Shown piece after piece: positions 34,202 to 42,097 of a stretch of DNA of 64,000 nt. A program made the position numbers and the translations under genes. The notes beneath the pieces were generated by a model that saw only the letters and a program-made list of their open reading frames with translations, did not search any database and was not told the DNA's origin. Source of the DNA: Brevibacillus ruminantium. GTDB lineage: Bacteria > Bacillota > Bacilli > Brevibacillales > Brevibacillaceae. The stretch's first letter is position 1. Every line of letters starts with the position of its first letter. The stretch is taken from contig NZ_CP098755.1 of assembly GCF_023746555.1 (NCBI RefSeq), forward strand, positions 5,481,001 through 5,545,000. Reading direction: 5' to 3'.

Positions 34202-36049
34202 TTATGTTAATTCTGTCAACCTGGGACTATTTTCACGGCTGTCAATTCTATCATTTCTGCTTTGAAACCAGACATCCTTAAACGGCACCCAGCCGAGCGC
34301 ATTGAGCGTCACGCCGCTTAGCGCGGGATGATACGTTGCGCTTTCATGCCGATGGTACAGGAAATAGACGGCGCTCTCCTGTTTGAGCTGATCCTCCAAG
34401 GCGAGGAGGCGGGCAATCCGCTTCTCCGCTGCCGCCTCTTGCATAATGCCGGGCATCTGCTGGCGCACAGTCTCACACAACTCTGTTGACAAGTATCGGC
34501 TCAGCAGACTCTTCGGTGAGAGATACATCTCATGCAGAAACAGCTCCCGATTGTCATCTGTCACCTGGTAATAAAGGATCAGGTCAGCCTTCTCCAGATA
34601 GGCGGCGGAAGCAAACTCTTGAACGGGCAGAATATTCACCTCTACCTTGACACCCGCCTCTTCCCACTGCCGTGCAAGCCAACGGGCTTCCTGCTCATTC
34701 TGTTGAAACGTGTATGAGTATAGCTGCAATCCTTCGCCATTGTACCCGGCTTCCCGAAGCAACGCTGCTACATCTTGCTTTTGTTCCGGATCGCTGCTCT
34801 TCTTCAGATCAGCAAGAATGTTGGTTGCCGGGCTTACATCCCCACTCCCGACCGTTTCAAGGAAGGCCTCCCGGTCGATTGCCGCACAGAGGGCTTGCCG
34901 CAAAGCGCTGTTTTGCAGCAAACCCGATTTTTTCAGATTCAACAACAGCATCTTGCAGCCAACCGCCTGTCTGGAGACAGACTTCCAATCCGTTTCCTCC
35001 GCGGTCTTGGGCCCCCAGCGAAGATCATAGCCATCCATATGGACCGTTTTCCCCTCGATTTCATTTTCTGCCACCACCCATAACTCGATTTGATCAAGAT
35101 GGGCGCGTCCCTGAAAATACGTGTGATGCGCACGCAAAACCAGCAGTTTGCATTCATTGCGCTCCACTTGAAAGGGACCTGTTCCCAGCGGCTCCAGAGC
35201 AAAGCGATCGTTCATTTCCTCGCAGATGCCCTCCGGGATGATGGAGGCGCGTTCAGAGGCCAAATAATGAATGAATCCATGATTGGGCGCATCCAGTACA
35301 ATCTCAAACGAATACTCCTCGGAACACGTAACCGTGCCGATCTGCTTAAACATCCACAAGTCAGGGATGGTTTCCGAAAGCTGTCTTAATCGGAGCAGTG
35401 TATAGGCTGCATCGCGCGCGTTCATTTCCTTTCCATGATGAAAGAAGACTCCTTTTCGCAAAAAAAATCTCCATATCCTCCCGTCATGACTCACATCCCA
35501 GTAATGGGCCAGTGCGGGTTCCATCCGCTGTTTTTCGCTGTCGTAGCGAACCAACCCGTCAAACAGTTGCTTGACGATATGCCTCTGGAACGAATATTGA
35601 ATCTGTGCAGGATCCAGACAAAAGAAAGGATAGGGAAAGAAAAGGCGCAGTTTTTCTACCCGTTGGTTATTGATAAACAGCGGTTGGTAGCCGAATTGTT
35701 TGCCTAGCCACTCGTGGAAGCGCGCTTTCTCCCAGGAGGAGACCGCATAGGTTTCCACAAAGCTGATGGCTTCCTTCATTTCTCCTTTATCGACGAGATG
35801 TTGGCCCACCTGGAGCAAAATACTTTCCCGGCTTGCGAGAAAAGACAGCAGAGAACGATTCCCTCTCCCCCGCCCCGGTATCCAGGTGATCCAGCCTGCA
35901 CCCACCAGCTTTTGCAGCAGAATTTGGCAATTCCTGTTCGTACAGACAAAGATGTCGGTGAGCTGCGCTAACGTAACAGTGGTCTCTTCCCCTTCCGACA
36001 CGTCCGCCAAAGCGGTACGCAATCGCAGGTAGTACTCGGCAAGCTGCAT
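34202..36049 (-). CDS. SgrR-type regulator with solute-binding domain
   Basis: 615 aa. An N-terminal winged helix of the SgrR_N type (residues 1-110, TTVTLAQLTDIFVCTNRNCQ) is fused to an SBP_bac_5 oligopeptide/nickel-binding-like domain (about 150-600). That domain has RMEPALAHYWDVSHDGRIWRF and WMFKQIGTVTCSEEYSFEIVLDAPN. There is no signal peptide, so it senses a ligand in the cytoplasm and binds DNA. Start taken at ATG 36049, where AAAGGGG is 8 bases upstream. The target is probably near, but no transport gene is adjacent except the lysine importer, which already has an L-box. Confidence 0.88.
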   Translation of the reverse strand: MQLAEYYLRLRTALADVSEGEETTVTLAQLTDIFVCTNRNCQILLQKLVGAGWITWIPGRGRGNRSLLSFLASRESILLQVGQHLVDKGEMKEAISFVETYAVSSWEKARFHEWLGKQFGYQPLFINNQRVEKLRLFFPYPFFCLDPAQIQYSFQRHIVKQLFDGLVRYDSEKQRMEPALAHYWDVSHDGRIWRFFLRKGVFFHHGKEMNARDAAYTLLRLRQLSETIPDLWMFKQIGTVTCSEEYSFEIVLDAPNHGFIHYLASERASIIPEGICEEMNDRFALEPLGTGPFQVERNECKLLVLRAHHTYFQGRAHLDQIELWVVAENEIEGKTVHMDGYDLRWGPKTAEETDWKSVSRQAVGCKMLLLNLKKSGLLQNSALRQALCAAIDREAFLETVGSGDVSPATNILADLKKSSDPEQKQDVAALLREAGYNGEGLQLYSYTFQQNEQEARWLARQWEEAGVKVEVNILPVQEFASAAYLEKADLILYYQVTDDNRELFLHEMYLSPKSLLSRYLSTELCETVRQQMPGIMQEAAAEKRIARLLALEDQLKQESAVYFLYHRHESATYHPALSGVTLNALGWVPFKDVWFQSRNDRIDSRENSPRLTELT

Positions 36050-36159
36050 ACCAGCCACCCCTTTAAAAGACGAAATATTTATAAAAACTGTACTCTTTTT
36101 CCAGCTGCGTTTCCAGATGAAAATTAAATAATGAGATCGAAAATAAGGGGGAGCTCATA

Positions 36160-37161
36160 ATGAAAAAGCTGCACAAACTCGTGCTTGCCTCCTGTCTGGC
36201 AAGCAGCATGGTAACCGTTGCCTGCGGTGCTGGTGTAGAGACTGCTTCACAGCAAACGCCACAGACCGAAACACCAGCCACGCCGCCCGCCACAACCCAA
36301 ACATCGGCCCCGCCAGCACAAACGACGGCTGCCACAGAGCCGGCCAGTCAGCCCGCCAAACCCAAATTGCCAAACAGCATCGTGTATACCATAGACGGGA
36401 TGGAAAACGTCCAGGTAAAGGAAAATCAGACCTACAAGACCTTACCGGACGGAGACGATCTCATGCTCGATGTCTATCTGCCCGAGGATGCGGTCAAAGA
36501 GAAAACGTATCCTACCGTCATCATCGTTCACGGGCGCGGGAGAAATCCCGTCAATTTGAAAAGCCGCGGCCAATACATTACCTGGGGACAGCTGATCGCC
36601 AAATCAGGGATGGCGGCCGTCACATTCAACTACCGACTATCCACCTTTGATAGAACGGCAGAATCCTATGAGGATATCAAGGATTTGGTCTCCTATGTCC
36701 GCCAGCATGCCGACTCCCTCCAGATCGACAAAGACCGGATGGCGATCATCACGTACTCGGCTTCCGGAGCGGCCGGATTGTATATGCCGCTGAAAGAACG
36801 GCCGCCCTTCATCAAGGCGATGGTCTCCTATTACAACTGGCTGGATTTGGAGCATATGCGAGAATTTACGGAGCCGGCTGACTTTGACAAGCTGAACGAG
36901 TTTGCCCCGATCACACAGCTTCAGCGGGAACCGCAAAAAATTGCTCCCATGCTGGTCGTCAAAGCGGGTAAAGACAGCGAGCAAATCAACACGTCGATCG
37001 ACAACTTCATGAAAACAGCGAAAGAAAAACAGGCAAACGTACAGCTTCTCGAACACCCGGACGGCGATCACGGCTTTGATTTTGAAAATGATAACGATAC
37101 CTCCCGAGAGATCATTAAACAAACGGTGGAATTTTTGAAAGAGCATTTATTGGAGAAATAA
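36160..37161 (+). CDS. Alpha/beta-hydrolase lipoprotein
   Basis: 333 aa. Lipoprotein signal peptide (VTVAC) followed by a Thr/Pro/Ala-rich linker to about 60. The hydrolase core has the oxyanion region VIIVHGRGRNPV, a candidate nucleophile Ser in ITYSASGAAG (an unusual T-Y-S in place of G-x-S), Asp in VVKAGKDSE and His in DGDHGFDF. It is probably an esterase or peptidase-like enzyme on the outer face of the membrane. Divergent from the SgrR gene; GGGGGAG ribosome site. Confidence 0.85.
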   Translation: MKKLHKLVLASCLASSMVTVACGAGVETASQQTPQTETPATPPATTQTSAPPAQTTAATEPASQPAKPKLPNSIVYTIDGMENVQVKENQTYKTLPDGDDLMLDVYLPEDAVKEKTYPTVIIVHGRGRNPVNLKSRGQYITWGQLIAKSGMAAVTFNYRLSTFDRTAESYEDIKDLVSYVRQHADSLQIDKDRMAIITYSASGAAGLYMPLKERPPFIKAMVSYYNWLDLEHMREFTEPADFDKLNEFAPITQLQREPQKIAPMLVVKAGKDSEQINTSIDNFMKTAKEKQANVQLLEHPDGDHGFDFENDNDTSREIIKQTVEFLKEHLLEK

Positions 37162-37179
37162 AAGAGTAGTGAAAACAGA

Positions 37180-37234
37180 AAATCTCCTGCCAAAGGAACT
37201 TCCGTTCATTTTCCTTGGCCAGGGGATTTTTTTA
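37180..37234 (+). terminator. Rho-independent terminator of the hydrolase gene
   Basis: Interrupted stem (AAATC, CCTG, AAGGAA on one side, their complements on the other) followed by seven T bases. Confidence 0.75.
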
Positions 37235-37373
37235 TTTCTTCCAAAGCTATCCCTTTGCCGCACAATCAGCATTTTACAAAAAACCCGCATAATGTTAATA
37301 TTTGGATAAATCAACCGATATAAAAGAGAGTGAACAAAAATAAAGCATCGATCTGATTGGAAGGTGAAGGCCT

Positions 37374-38678
37374 ATGGAGGCAACTGTAAGGACTCTTCGA
37401 TTTACGACCATCGGTGATGTCATAAAAAGATATAGAGAACAGTCAAGCTTAAGCATTTCACATCTGGCGAAAGTGACCGGGGTTCACAAAGGAGTGATTG
37501 CGAAGATCGAAAATGGCGGTACCAAGCGCCCGGAATTAAAAACGATCATGCCGATCGCGAAAACCCTGGACATTCCCACTGCCGATATCATTGAACACTA
37601 CATCGAGATTGACAGCCGTCCGGAAGTCCTGTTTGAACTGATCAATGAGGCCATTCATTTGTCCAATATACCGCTCGTTGCAAAAGTTGCATTGCGTTTT
37701 CTGCAGACTCCCTATAAAGAAAGTCATACCTTGATGGAACGACTCTATGATTTTGTCGGTTCCCTGAAAGAGAAAAGCGTCCAGCTTCCTTTGTACGACG
37801 TCATCATTAAATACGCAAGGGAACGCGGCATGCAGCGATACCTGGCCAAGGGATTAATGCAGAAATTTCTCATCGAAATGCATGATTTAAATCTGCTGGA
37901 AGAATCCTTTCGGCTCGGGGAAGAGGTTCTTCATTACACGGATTTCCTGGATCAAGAAGAAAGAATCCATTTTTACTATCAGATGGCTTTTCAGGCGCAT
38001 GATCTGAAGAAATATGAGAAGTGTATTGAGCTTGGAAAAATGGGACATGCCGAGGATGCGACGGTTAATGAGACCAAGGAAAGGGTGGCCTGGGCGATCT
38101 GCAATTCATACTATCGGATGGATGATATTGCAGGTTTGGAAGAACATCTGAAACTATACGAAGAATTAGAATACCGCTTTGTTACTCGAAGATTAAAGTA
38201 TTATCGAGCAATCATCCTTTCTAAAAACGGACATTATGACGAAGCAATCCCCTTGTTAAAAGAGTGTTTGGAGGAAGCAACCAAAATCAATCGATTGCAT
38301 CGGGTAAATATTTTATTGGAGACACTCCTCAAAAAAAACGACGTAAATGCTATCCAACAGCTTTTGGAACAAGAGGAGAAAAATCTTGCAACTGAATTTA
38401 CCACTCCCTACTATTTTTCTGAGATAGGGAGGTACTTTAAACAAAAAGGAACATTCCTTATTGGCCAAGGTGCTTTTTCTGATGGAATTGAAGCTTTTCT
38501 ACAAGCCATGCGTTTTTTCGGTAGAATCAATGCCCGGAAAGACATGATGGAATGTTCGGAGCATATCTATACCTTTCACTATGATCAAGGAAAAGAAATA
38601 AAATTAGATCTTCTAGGAAAACTAAAAGTAGTGTATAATAATGTCAATAATGGCAATATTAAGGAGGAATACAAATGA
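37374..38678 (+). CDS. RRNPP-type HTH/TPR regulator
   Basis: 434 aa. Residues about 13-68 are an Xre-type helix-turn-helix (LSISHLAKVTGVHKGVIAKIENG). The remainder is a helical repeat region, with TPR-like pairs (YYRAIILSKNGHYDEAIPLL) across about 110-420. That organisation matches the RRNPP family (Rap/NprR/PlcR/AimR), which bind a small re-imported peptide. The gene overlaps the following 49-codon secreted peptide gene by four bases (ATGA), the classic receptor-pheromone arrangement. GGAAGGTG ribosome site. Target genes are not known; no phage genes are nearby. Confidence 0.82.
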   Translation: MEATVRTLRFTTIGDVIKRYREQSSLSISHLAKVTGVHKGVIAKIENGGTKRPELKTIMPIAKTLDIPTADIIEHYIEIDSRPEVLFELINEAIHLSNIPLVAKVALRFLQTPYKESHTLMERLYDFVGSLKEKSVQLPLYDVIIKYARERGMQRYLAKGLMQKFLIEMHDLNLLEESFRLGEEVLHYTDFLDQEERIHFYYQMAFQAHDLKKYEKCIELGKMGHAEDATVNETKERVAWAICNSYYRMDDIAGLEEHLKLYEELEYRFVTRRLKYYRAIILSKNGHYDEAIPLLKECLEEATKINRLHRVNILLETLLKKNDVNAIQQLLEQEEKNLATEFTTPYYFSEIGRYFKQKGTFLIGQGAFSDGIEAFLQAMRFFGRINARKDMMECSEHIYTFHYDQGKEIKLDLLGKLKVVYNNVNNGNIKEEYK

Positions 38679-38824
38679 AGAAAAAGTTCACTATTCTTAC
38701 AGCGTTATCGTTGACACTGGCTTGCTCTCTACTCTTTGCACCAAATTTCGGAGCCCAAGATAACCAACTAGCTTTGTCACAGGCGACAAAAATCAAAGTA
38801 AATACTGACGACCCACGAGGTTAA
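38675..38824 (+). CDS. Small secreted peptide precursor (candidate pheromone)
   Basis: 49 aa. The start overlaps the regulator stop, and AAGGAGG sits 8 bases upstream inside the regulator gene. A basic start and hydrophobic core (KKKFTILTALSLTLAC) form a signal peptide ending near residue 27 (NFGA). The tail ends in KVNTDDPRG; Phr and NprX-type precursors release 5-8 residues from such a tail, so NTDDPRG or a shorter piece may be the active form. The mature sequence and the receptor match are inference. Confidence 0.75.
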   Translation: MKKKFTILTALSLTLACSLLFAPNFGAQDNQLALSQATKIKVNTDDPRG

Positions 38825-38839
38825 TTTGTGCAGAATAAC

Positions 38840-38882
38840 AAAAGCATCCCTTTCCTCATTAACAGGAAAGGGATGCTTTTTT
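38840..38882 (+). terminator. Rho-independent terminator of the regulator-peptide operon
   Basis: AAAAGCATCCCTTTCCT and its complement form a 17-bp stem around a 7-base loop, followed by T bases. Confidence 0.92.
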
Positions 38883-39140
38883 ATATCCATATACTCGAAT
38901 TTGGTCGAATTTTGTAAAACGTCTGCTGCTTTTTATTGTCAAAAAAATTTTGAGACATATTTTACCATGTAGTTACAGGTTCTGATATGAGCCTACATGA
39001 AATGCGTTTCATAGATCAAATGAATGCCGATGTTACGCGAAAAGAGGCATTTCCTGGCCTCTCTTTATAGAATGGAAAAAATTTTTCAGAGGGAATCTAC
39101 GGCAGTACGGACCCTACTATATGATTGTGGAGGAATTATA
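38883..39140. other. Intergenic region ahead of the Spo0E-like gene
   Basis: No convincing gene. It should carry the promoter of the Spo0E-like gene; an AT-rich stretch near 38935-38965 is the likeliest place but I could not define -35/-10 boxes with confidence. Confidence 0.4.
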
Positions 39141-39335
39141 TTGGAGGAAGATAAACTGAAACTCACGATTGAACAGCTGCGTCTGCAATTATGCAAGATG
39201 GTCAAAGAGAAAGGAATCTCAGATACTTCCGTCTTGGCCTTGAGCCAAGAACTGGACATCTATATTGTTCAATATCAGCGCAGACATGCAAGAATGAAAA
39301 ATAGCCCCGTTTTGGAGCTATCATTGGTGAATTGA
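39141..39335 (+). CDS. Spo0E-family aspartyl-phosphate phosphatase
   Basis: 64 aa. Two-helix protein with the Spo0E signature: an N-terminal helix IEQLRLQLCKMVKEKG and the conserved SQELDIYIVQYQRR. Family members dephosphorylate Spo0A-phosphate and delay sporulation. Start taken as TTG 39141 with GGAGG 7 bases upstream; a longer frame from 39024 lacks a good ribosome site and would add a tail unlike the family. The partner response regulator is elsewhere. Confidence 0.85.
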   Translation: MEEDKLKLTIEQLRLQLCKMVKEKGISDTSVLALSQELDIYIVQYQRRHARMKNSPVLELSLVN

Positions 39336-39356
39336 GAGTTATCTCTCAGCGCGTGA

Positions 39357-40004
39357 TCACAAGTTCTGCTTCGCGTAGATTCTCGCAGAGCACTCCATCG
39401 AGATCCAAGAAATGGAGAGAGCCAGTAGACCCAGGAACAACACTTGAACGACTCCAGGTAAAGGAAGCAGATTTTGCAGTCCGATCTGTTGGAATTGCAT
39501 GGCTCTGATCATCTGTGGAAATACGAATGGGAATAAAAAGATCAGAAACATAAAGATATACTTGGATTTTTCATAACCGAAGCGATACTGGACAGGGATC
39601 ATCACCCCGAAAACAGCTGCCATGACGAGGATGGACACGCCAACCTCTGACAAACTCAGCATTTCCATCTTGGCCGGAATCAGCAGGCTTGCAAAGGAAT
39701 ATAAAAGATAGCAGCCCGCAAAAATGGCGAGGAGAAAGAAGTATTTTGCGATCACGATGGTCCTTCTTGTATATGGTGTTGCGCAAAGAAGGGCTGAGCC
39801 TTTGCTTTTATACTCAATCATCGACACGGTATTGAACAGCAAATATTGAATAAAAAGAGTGCTGAGAAAAAATGCGAGAAAACCTCCCGGCATAAAATCG
39901 ACTTTGCTCTTGATAAAAATCGGCAGCACCAATCCGGCGATTAACATGACGGTCCAATACTTTTTGGCGAGAAGGAAATCCTTTTTGACCAGATGATATA
40001 CCAT
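39357..40004 (-). CDS. ABC-2-type permease
   Basis: 215 aa with six hydrophobic segments. The gene lies 5 bases after its ATPase and in the YtrA-type GntR operon. The N-terminus is short and cytoplasmic (MVYHLVKKDFLLAKKYW) like other ABC-2 permeases that export peptides or lipid-linked products. Substrate unknown; similar operons in Bacillus respond to cell-wall antibiotics. Confidence 0.85.
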   Translation of the reverse strand: MVYHLVKKDFLLAKKYWTVMLIAGLVLPIFIKSKVDFMPGGFLAFFLSTLFIQYLLFNTVSMIEYKSKGSALLCATPYTRRTIVIAKYFFLLAIFAGCYLLYSFASLLIPAKMEMLSLSEVGVSILVMAAVFGVMIPVQYRFGYEKSKYIFMFLIFLFPFVFPQMIRAMQFQQIGLQNLLPLPGVVQVLFLGLLALSISWISMECSARIYAKQNL

Positions 40005-40009
40005 CTACA

Positions 40010-40861
40010 TTACCTCCTGATGTACGCCAACATGACGTCTTCAATGGCGGGTCTTTCCACAATCACGTTTCCCATCTGCTGGCGAACAGCCGTTTTATTG
40101 TCTGTCAAACCGGAAAAGCCGTAGTCGGTTTCATGAAGAGTCAAAAACAATCCCCGCGTATGTTCATTCAGTTCTTTTCGATCTCCTTTCACCAGACAGT
40201 GTCTGTCTAACAGAACATCTTTTTCTTCACTTAAGATGATTCGGCCATTCTCGATGAAAATCAGCATGTCTGCCACTTTGTCCAAGTCAGAGGTAATATG
40301 GGATGAAAAGAAAACACTTTTTCCCTCTTGCTTGATAAAAGCAAGCAGGATATCCATCAATTCCATTCTCACTTGAGGATCGAGTCCGCTTGTCGGTTCA
40401 TCCATGATCAACAAGTCTGGATGATGGGACATGGCCAGTGCGATCGCGTATTTCATGCGCATGCCTTTGGACAACGTGCTGATTTGCTGACCGGCTGGCA
40501 GGTCGAAGTCCTTCATATACTTCTGAAAGAGCGCTTCGTCCCAATGGGCGTATGCTGGAGCCATAATCCTTTTCATATCCAGCAACGTGAGATCTTCATA
40601 GAAATACCCTTCATCCAATACGATCCCGATGCGGTTTTTGAAATCTCGCTCCACGGATTCAATCTCTTTGCCGTAAAAGAGAATCTCTCCGGCGTCCTTT
40701 CCGATTAATCCGAGAATCGATTTGATCGTCGTCGTTTTTCCAGCACCGTTGACACCGATAAATCCGGTAATGCAGCCTTCAAGCAAGGAAAAGCTAACGT
40801 CCTTCAAGGCGAAAGCACCCAAGTCCTTCTTCAATCCTTTTACCTCTAGAACCGGCTTCAT
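40010..40861 (-). CDS. ABC transporter ATP-binding protein
   Basis: 283 aa. Walker A GVNGAGKTTTIKSILGL, signature LSKGMRMKYAIALAM and Walker B LLIMDEPTSGLDPQVR are intact; a C-terminal tail of about 70 residues follows. The start overlaps the GntR stop by four bases (ATGA). It powers the ABC-2 permease encoded next. Confidence 0.92.
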   Translation of the reverse strand: MKPVLEVKGLKKDLGAFALKDVSFSLLEGCITGFIGVNGAGKTTTIKSILGLIGKDAGEILFYGKEIESVERDFKNRIGIVLDEGYFYEDLTLLDMKRIMAPAYAHWDEALFQKYMKDFDLPAGQQISTLSKGMRMKYAIALAMSHHPDLLIMDEPTSGLDPQVRMELMDILLAFIKQEGKSVFFSSHITSDLDKVADMLIFIENGRIILSEEKDVLLDRHCLVKGDRKELNEHTRGLFLTLHETDYGFSGLTDNKTAVRQQMGNVIVERPAIEDVMLAYIRR

Positions 40862-41238
40862 TCCTCTCCCTCCTCAAAAAGTACATCCATCATGGCATAC
40901 AACTCGTTTTTGCCAATCCCAAGCGTACGTGCAGTATTCCACGCCTCCATCAGTTTTACTTCCACCATATGTCGTTTCGATTCCAGCAGCAGTTCCAGGT
41001 TTTCTTTGGCTACAAATGACCCCTTCCCCGCTCTGGTTGTAATAAAGCCTTCCGATTCAAGCTCGTCGTAGACTCTTCGGGTAGTCAGAACACTCACACG
41101 CAGATCATTTGCCAATGCGCGTATGGATGGAAGCATCTCTCCTTCTTCCAGTTCACCGCGCAGGATTGCATCCTTTATCTGATTTTTGATCTGCTGATAG
41201 ATAGGCAGATCGGACACGTTGGAAATGATAATTTTCAT
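40858..41238 (-). CDS. YtrA-subfamily GntR regulator
   Basis: 126 aa. Short winged-helix GntR protein without a large ligand domain: PIYQQIKNQIKDAILRGELEEGE, RVSVLTTRRVYDELESEGFIT. The C-terminal 50 residues form the YtrA dimer segment. YtrA regulators repress their own operon with ABC transporter genes and respond to envelope stress. A perfect inverted repeat lies 16 bases upstream of the start. Confidence 0.9.
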   Translation of the reverse strand: MKIIISNVSDLPIYQQIKNQIKDAILRGELEEGEMLPSIRALANDLRVSVLTTRRVYDELESEGFITTRAGKGSFVAKENLELLLESKRHMVEVKLMEAWNTARTLGIGKNELYAMMDVLFEEGEE

Positions 41239-41254
41239 TTACCCTCCAGATAAC

Positions 41255-41275
41255 TGTGTATTAACGACATACACA
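41255..41275. promoter_or_regulatory. Candidate GntR/YtrA operator
   Basis: TGTGTAT and ATACACA arms separated by 7 bases, just upstream of the GntR ribosome site. More TACACA-type half-sites follow to about 41318. Binding by the adjacent YtrA-like protein is an inference. Confidence 0.55.
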
Positions 41276-41345
41276 GAATACACAAACGATACACTATCTG
41301 TCAATACACACATGCCTATTCCTTCGTTGCCAAGAAGGTCAATAA

Positions 41346-41389
41346 GCAAAACCTTCTTACATGAGCGTGTGTAAGAAGGTCTTGCTTTT
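41346..41389. terminator. Bidirectional terminator-like hairpin
   Basis: GCAAAACCTTCTTACA and its near-complement form a stem of about 15 bp, with short T-rich sequence on the plus side. It separates the GntR operon promoter from the gene remnant at 41560. Confidence 0.6.
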
Positions 41390-41559
41390 CTCTCTATGCT
41401 TTTTTTCACGCCTGTGGTTTCACCGGCCTTCTGAGACAGAAATAACCTCCTACGCACAAGATGGTGTTATGCCAAAAAAGACTACTCCTGTTTTATCGTA
41501 TTTAGCCGAGAAGACGCCTACTTCCAATTCTTACCCAGTTTGACAAAGTGGGGGTATGT

Positions 41560-41919
41560 TCAACCAAACTTGTTCAATGCCGCCTCGGCGGTGAGTATGG
41601 CAGAGAGATGACTATCCCCGTAGCGATCCTGTCTCCCTCGAAAATAAAGACTGCGCAGAAAGTTCTTGCTGTTCACCCGGGCGATAGCCTGACTTCGGCT
41701 TCTCGGCCAACTGCCGCACTGTGCCAAACCGGTAATCCAATCGGCGATCTCCTGCTGCGGCAGCAGGGCTTGGTCAATCATCGTATCTACGATAGTAGCG
41801 ATCCGCTCATCCTCTTCCTCACTGAATATCTGTTTCCCGTTTTGCAGCATCCCCGAAATAGCGGCAAGAACCTCATGCTGCAGCGCCGCATCGCTCTCCG
41901 GGCACTGTACTACGCGCAT
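41560..41919 (-). pseudogene. Truncated DUF2785-like remnant
   Basis: 119 codons. The middle matches the C-terminal part of DUF2785 proteins as I know them (VVQCPESDAALQHEVLAAI, EEEDERIATIVDTMIDQALL, NSKNFLRSLYF). The N-terminal half of the family (normally about 150 residues more) is missing, and the last 30 codons do not fit the family. Probably a decaying fragment; function not expected. Confidence 0.5.
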
Positions 41920-41969
41920 GTTTTTGTATGACGTTGAGTTTCAACGTGTCCTTTCCTGTTTATTTTTGC

Positions 41970-42014
41970 GAAAAACCGCTAAACACCAGATTTCTATGTG
42001 TTCAGCGGTTTTTG
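41970..42014 (-). terminator. Rho-independent terminator of the chemoreceptor gene
   Basis: AAAAACCGCT and AGCGGTTTTT arms with an inner AACAC/GTGTT pair. It lies about 85 bases past the chemoreceptor stop. Confidence 0.85.
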
Positions 42015-42097
42015 GGGGCATGTCGTACTCACTTCAAACGTGCTTGCACGTTGGGGAACGAAGGAAACGGAAGCCAGTTTGTTCCGGCTGCCATCGA

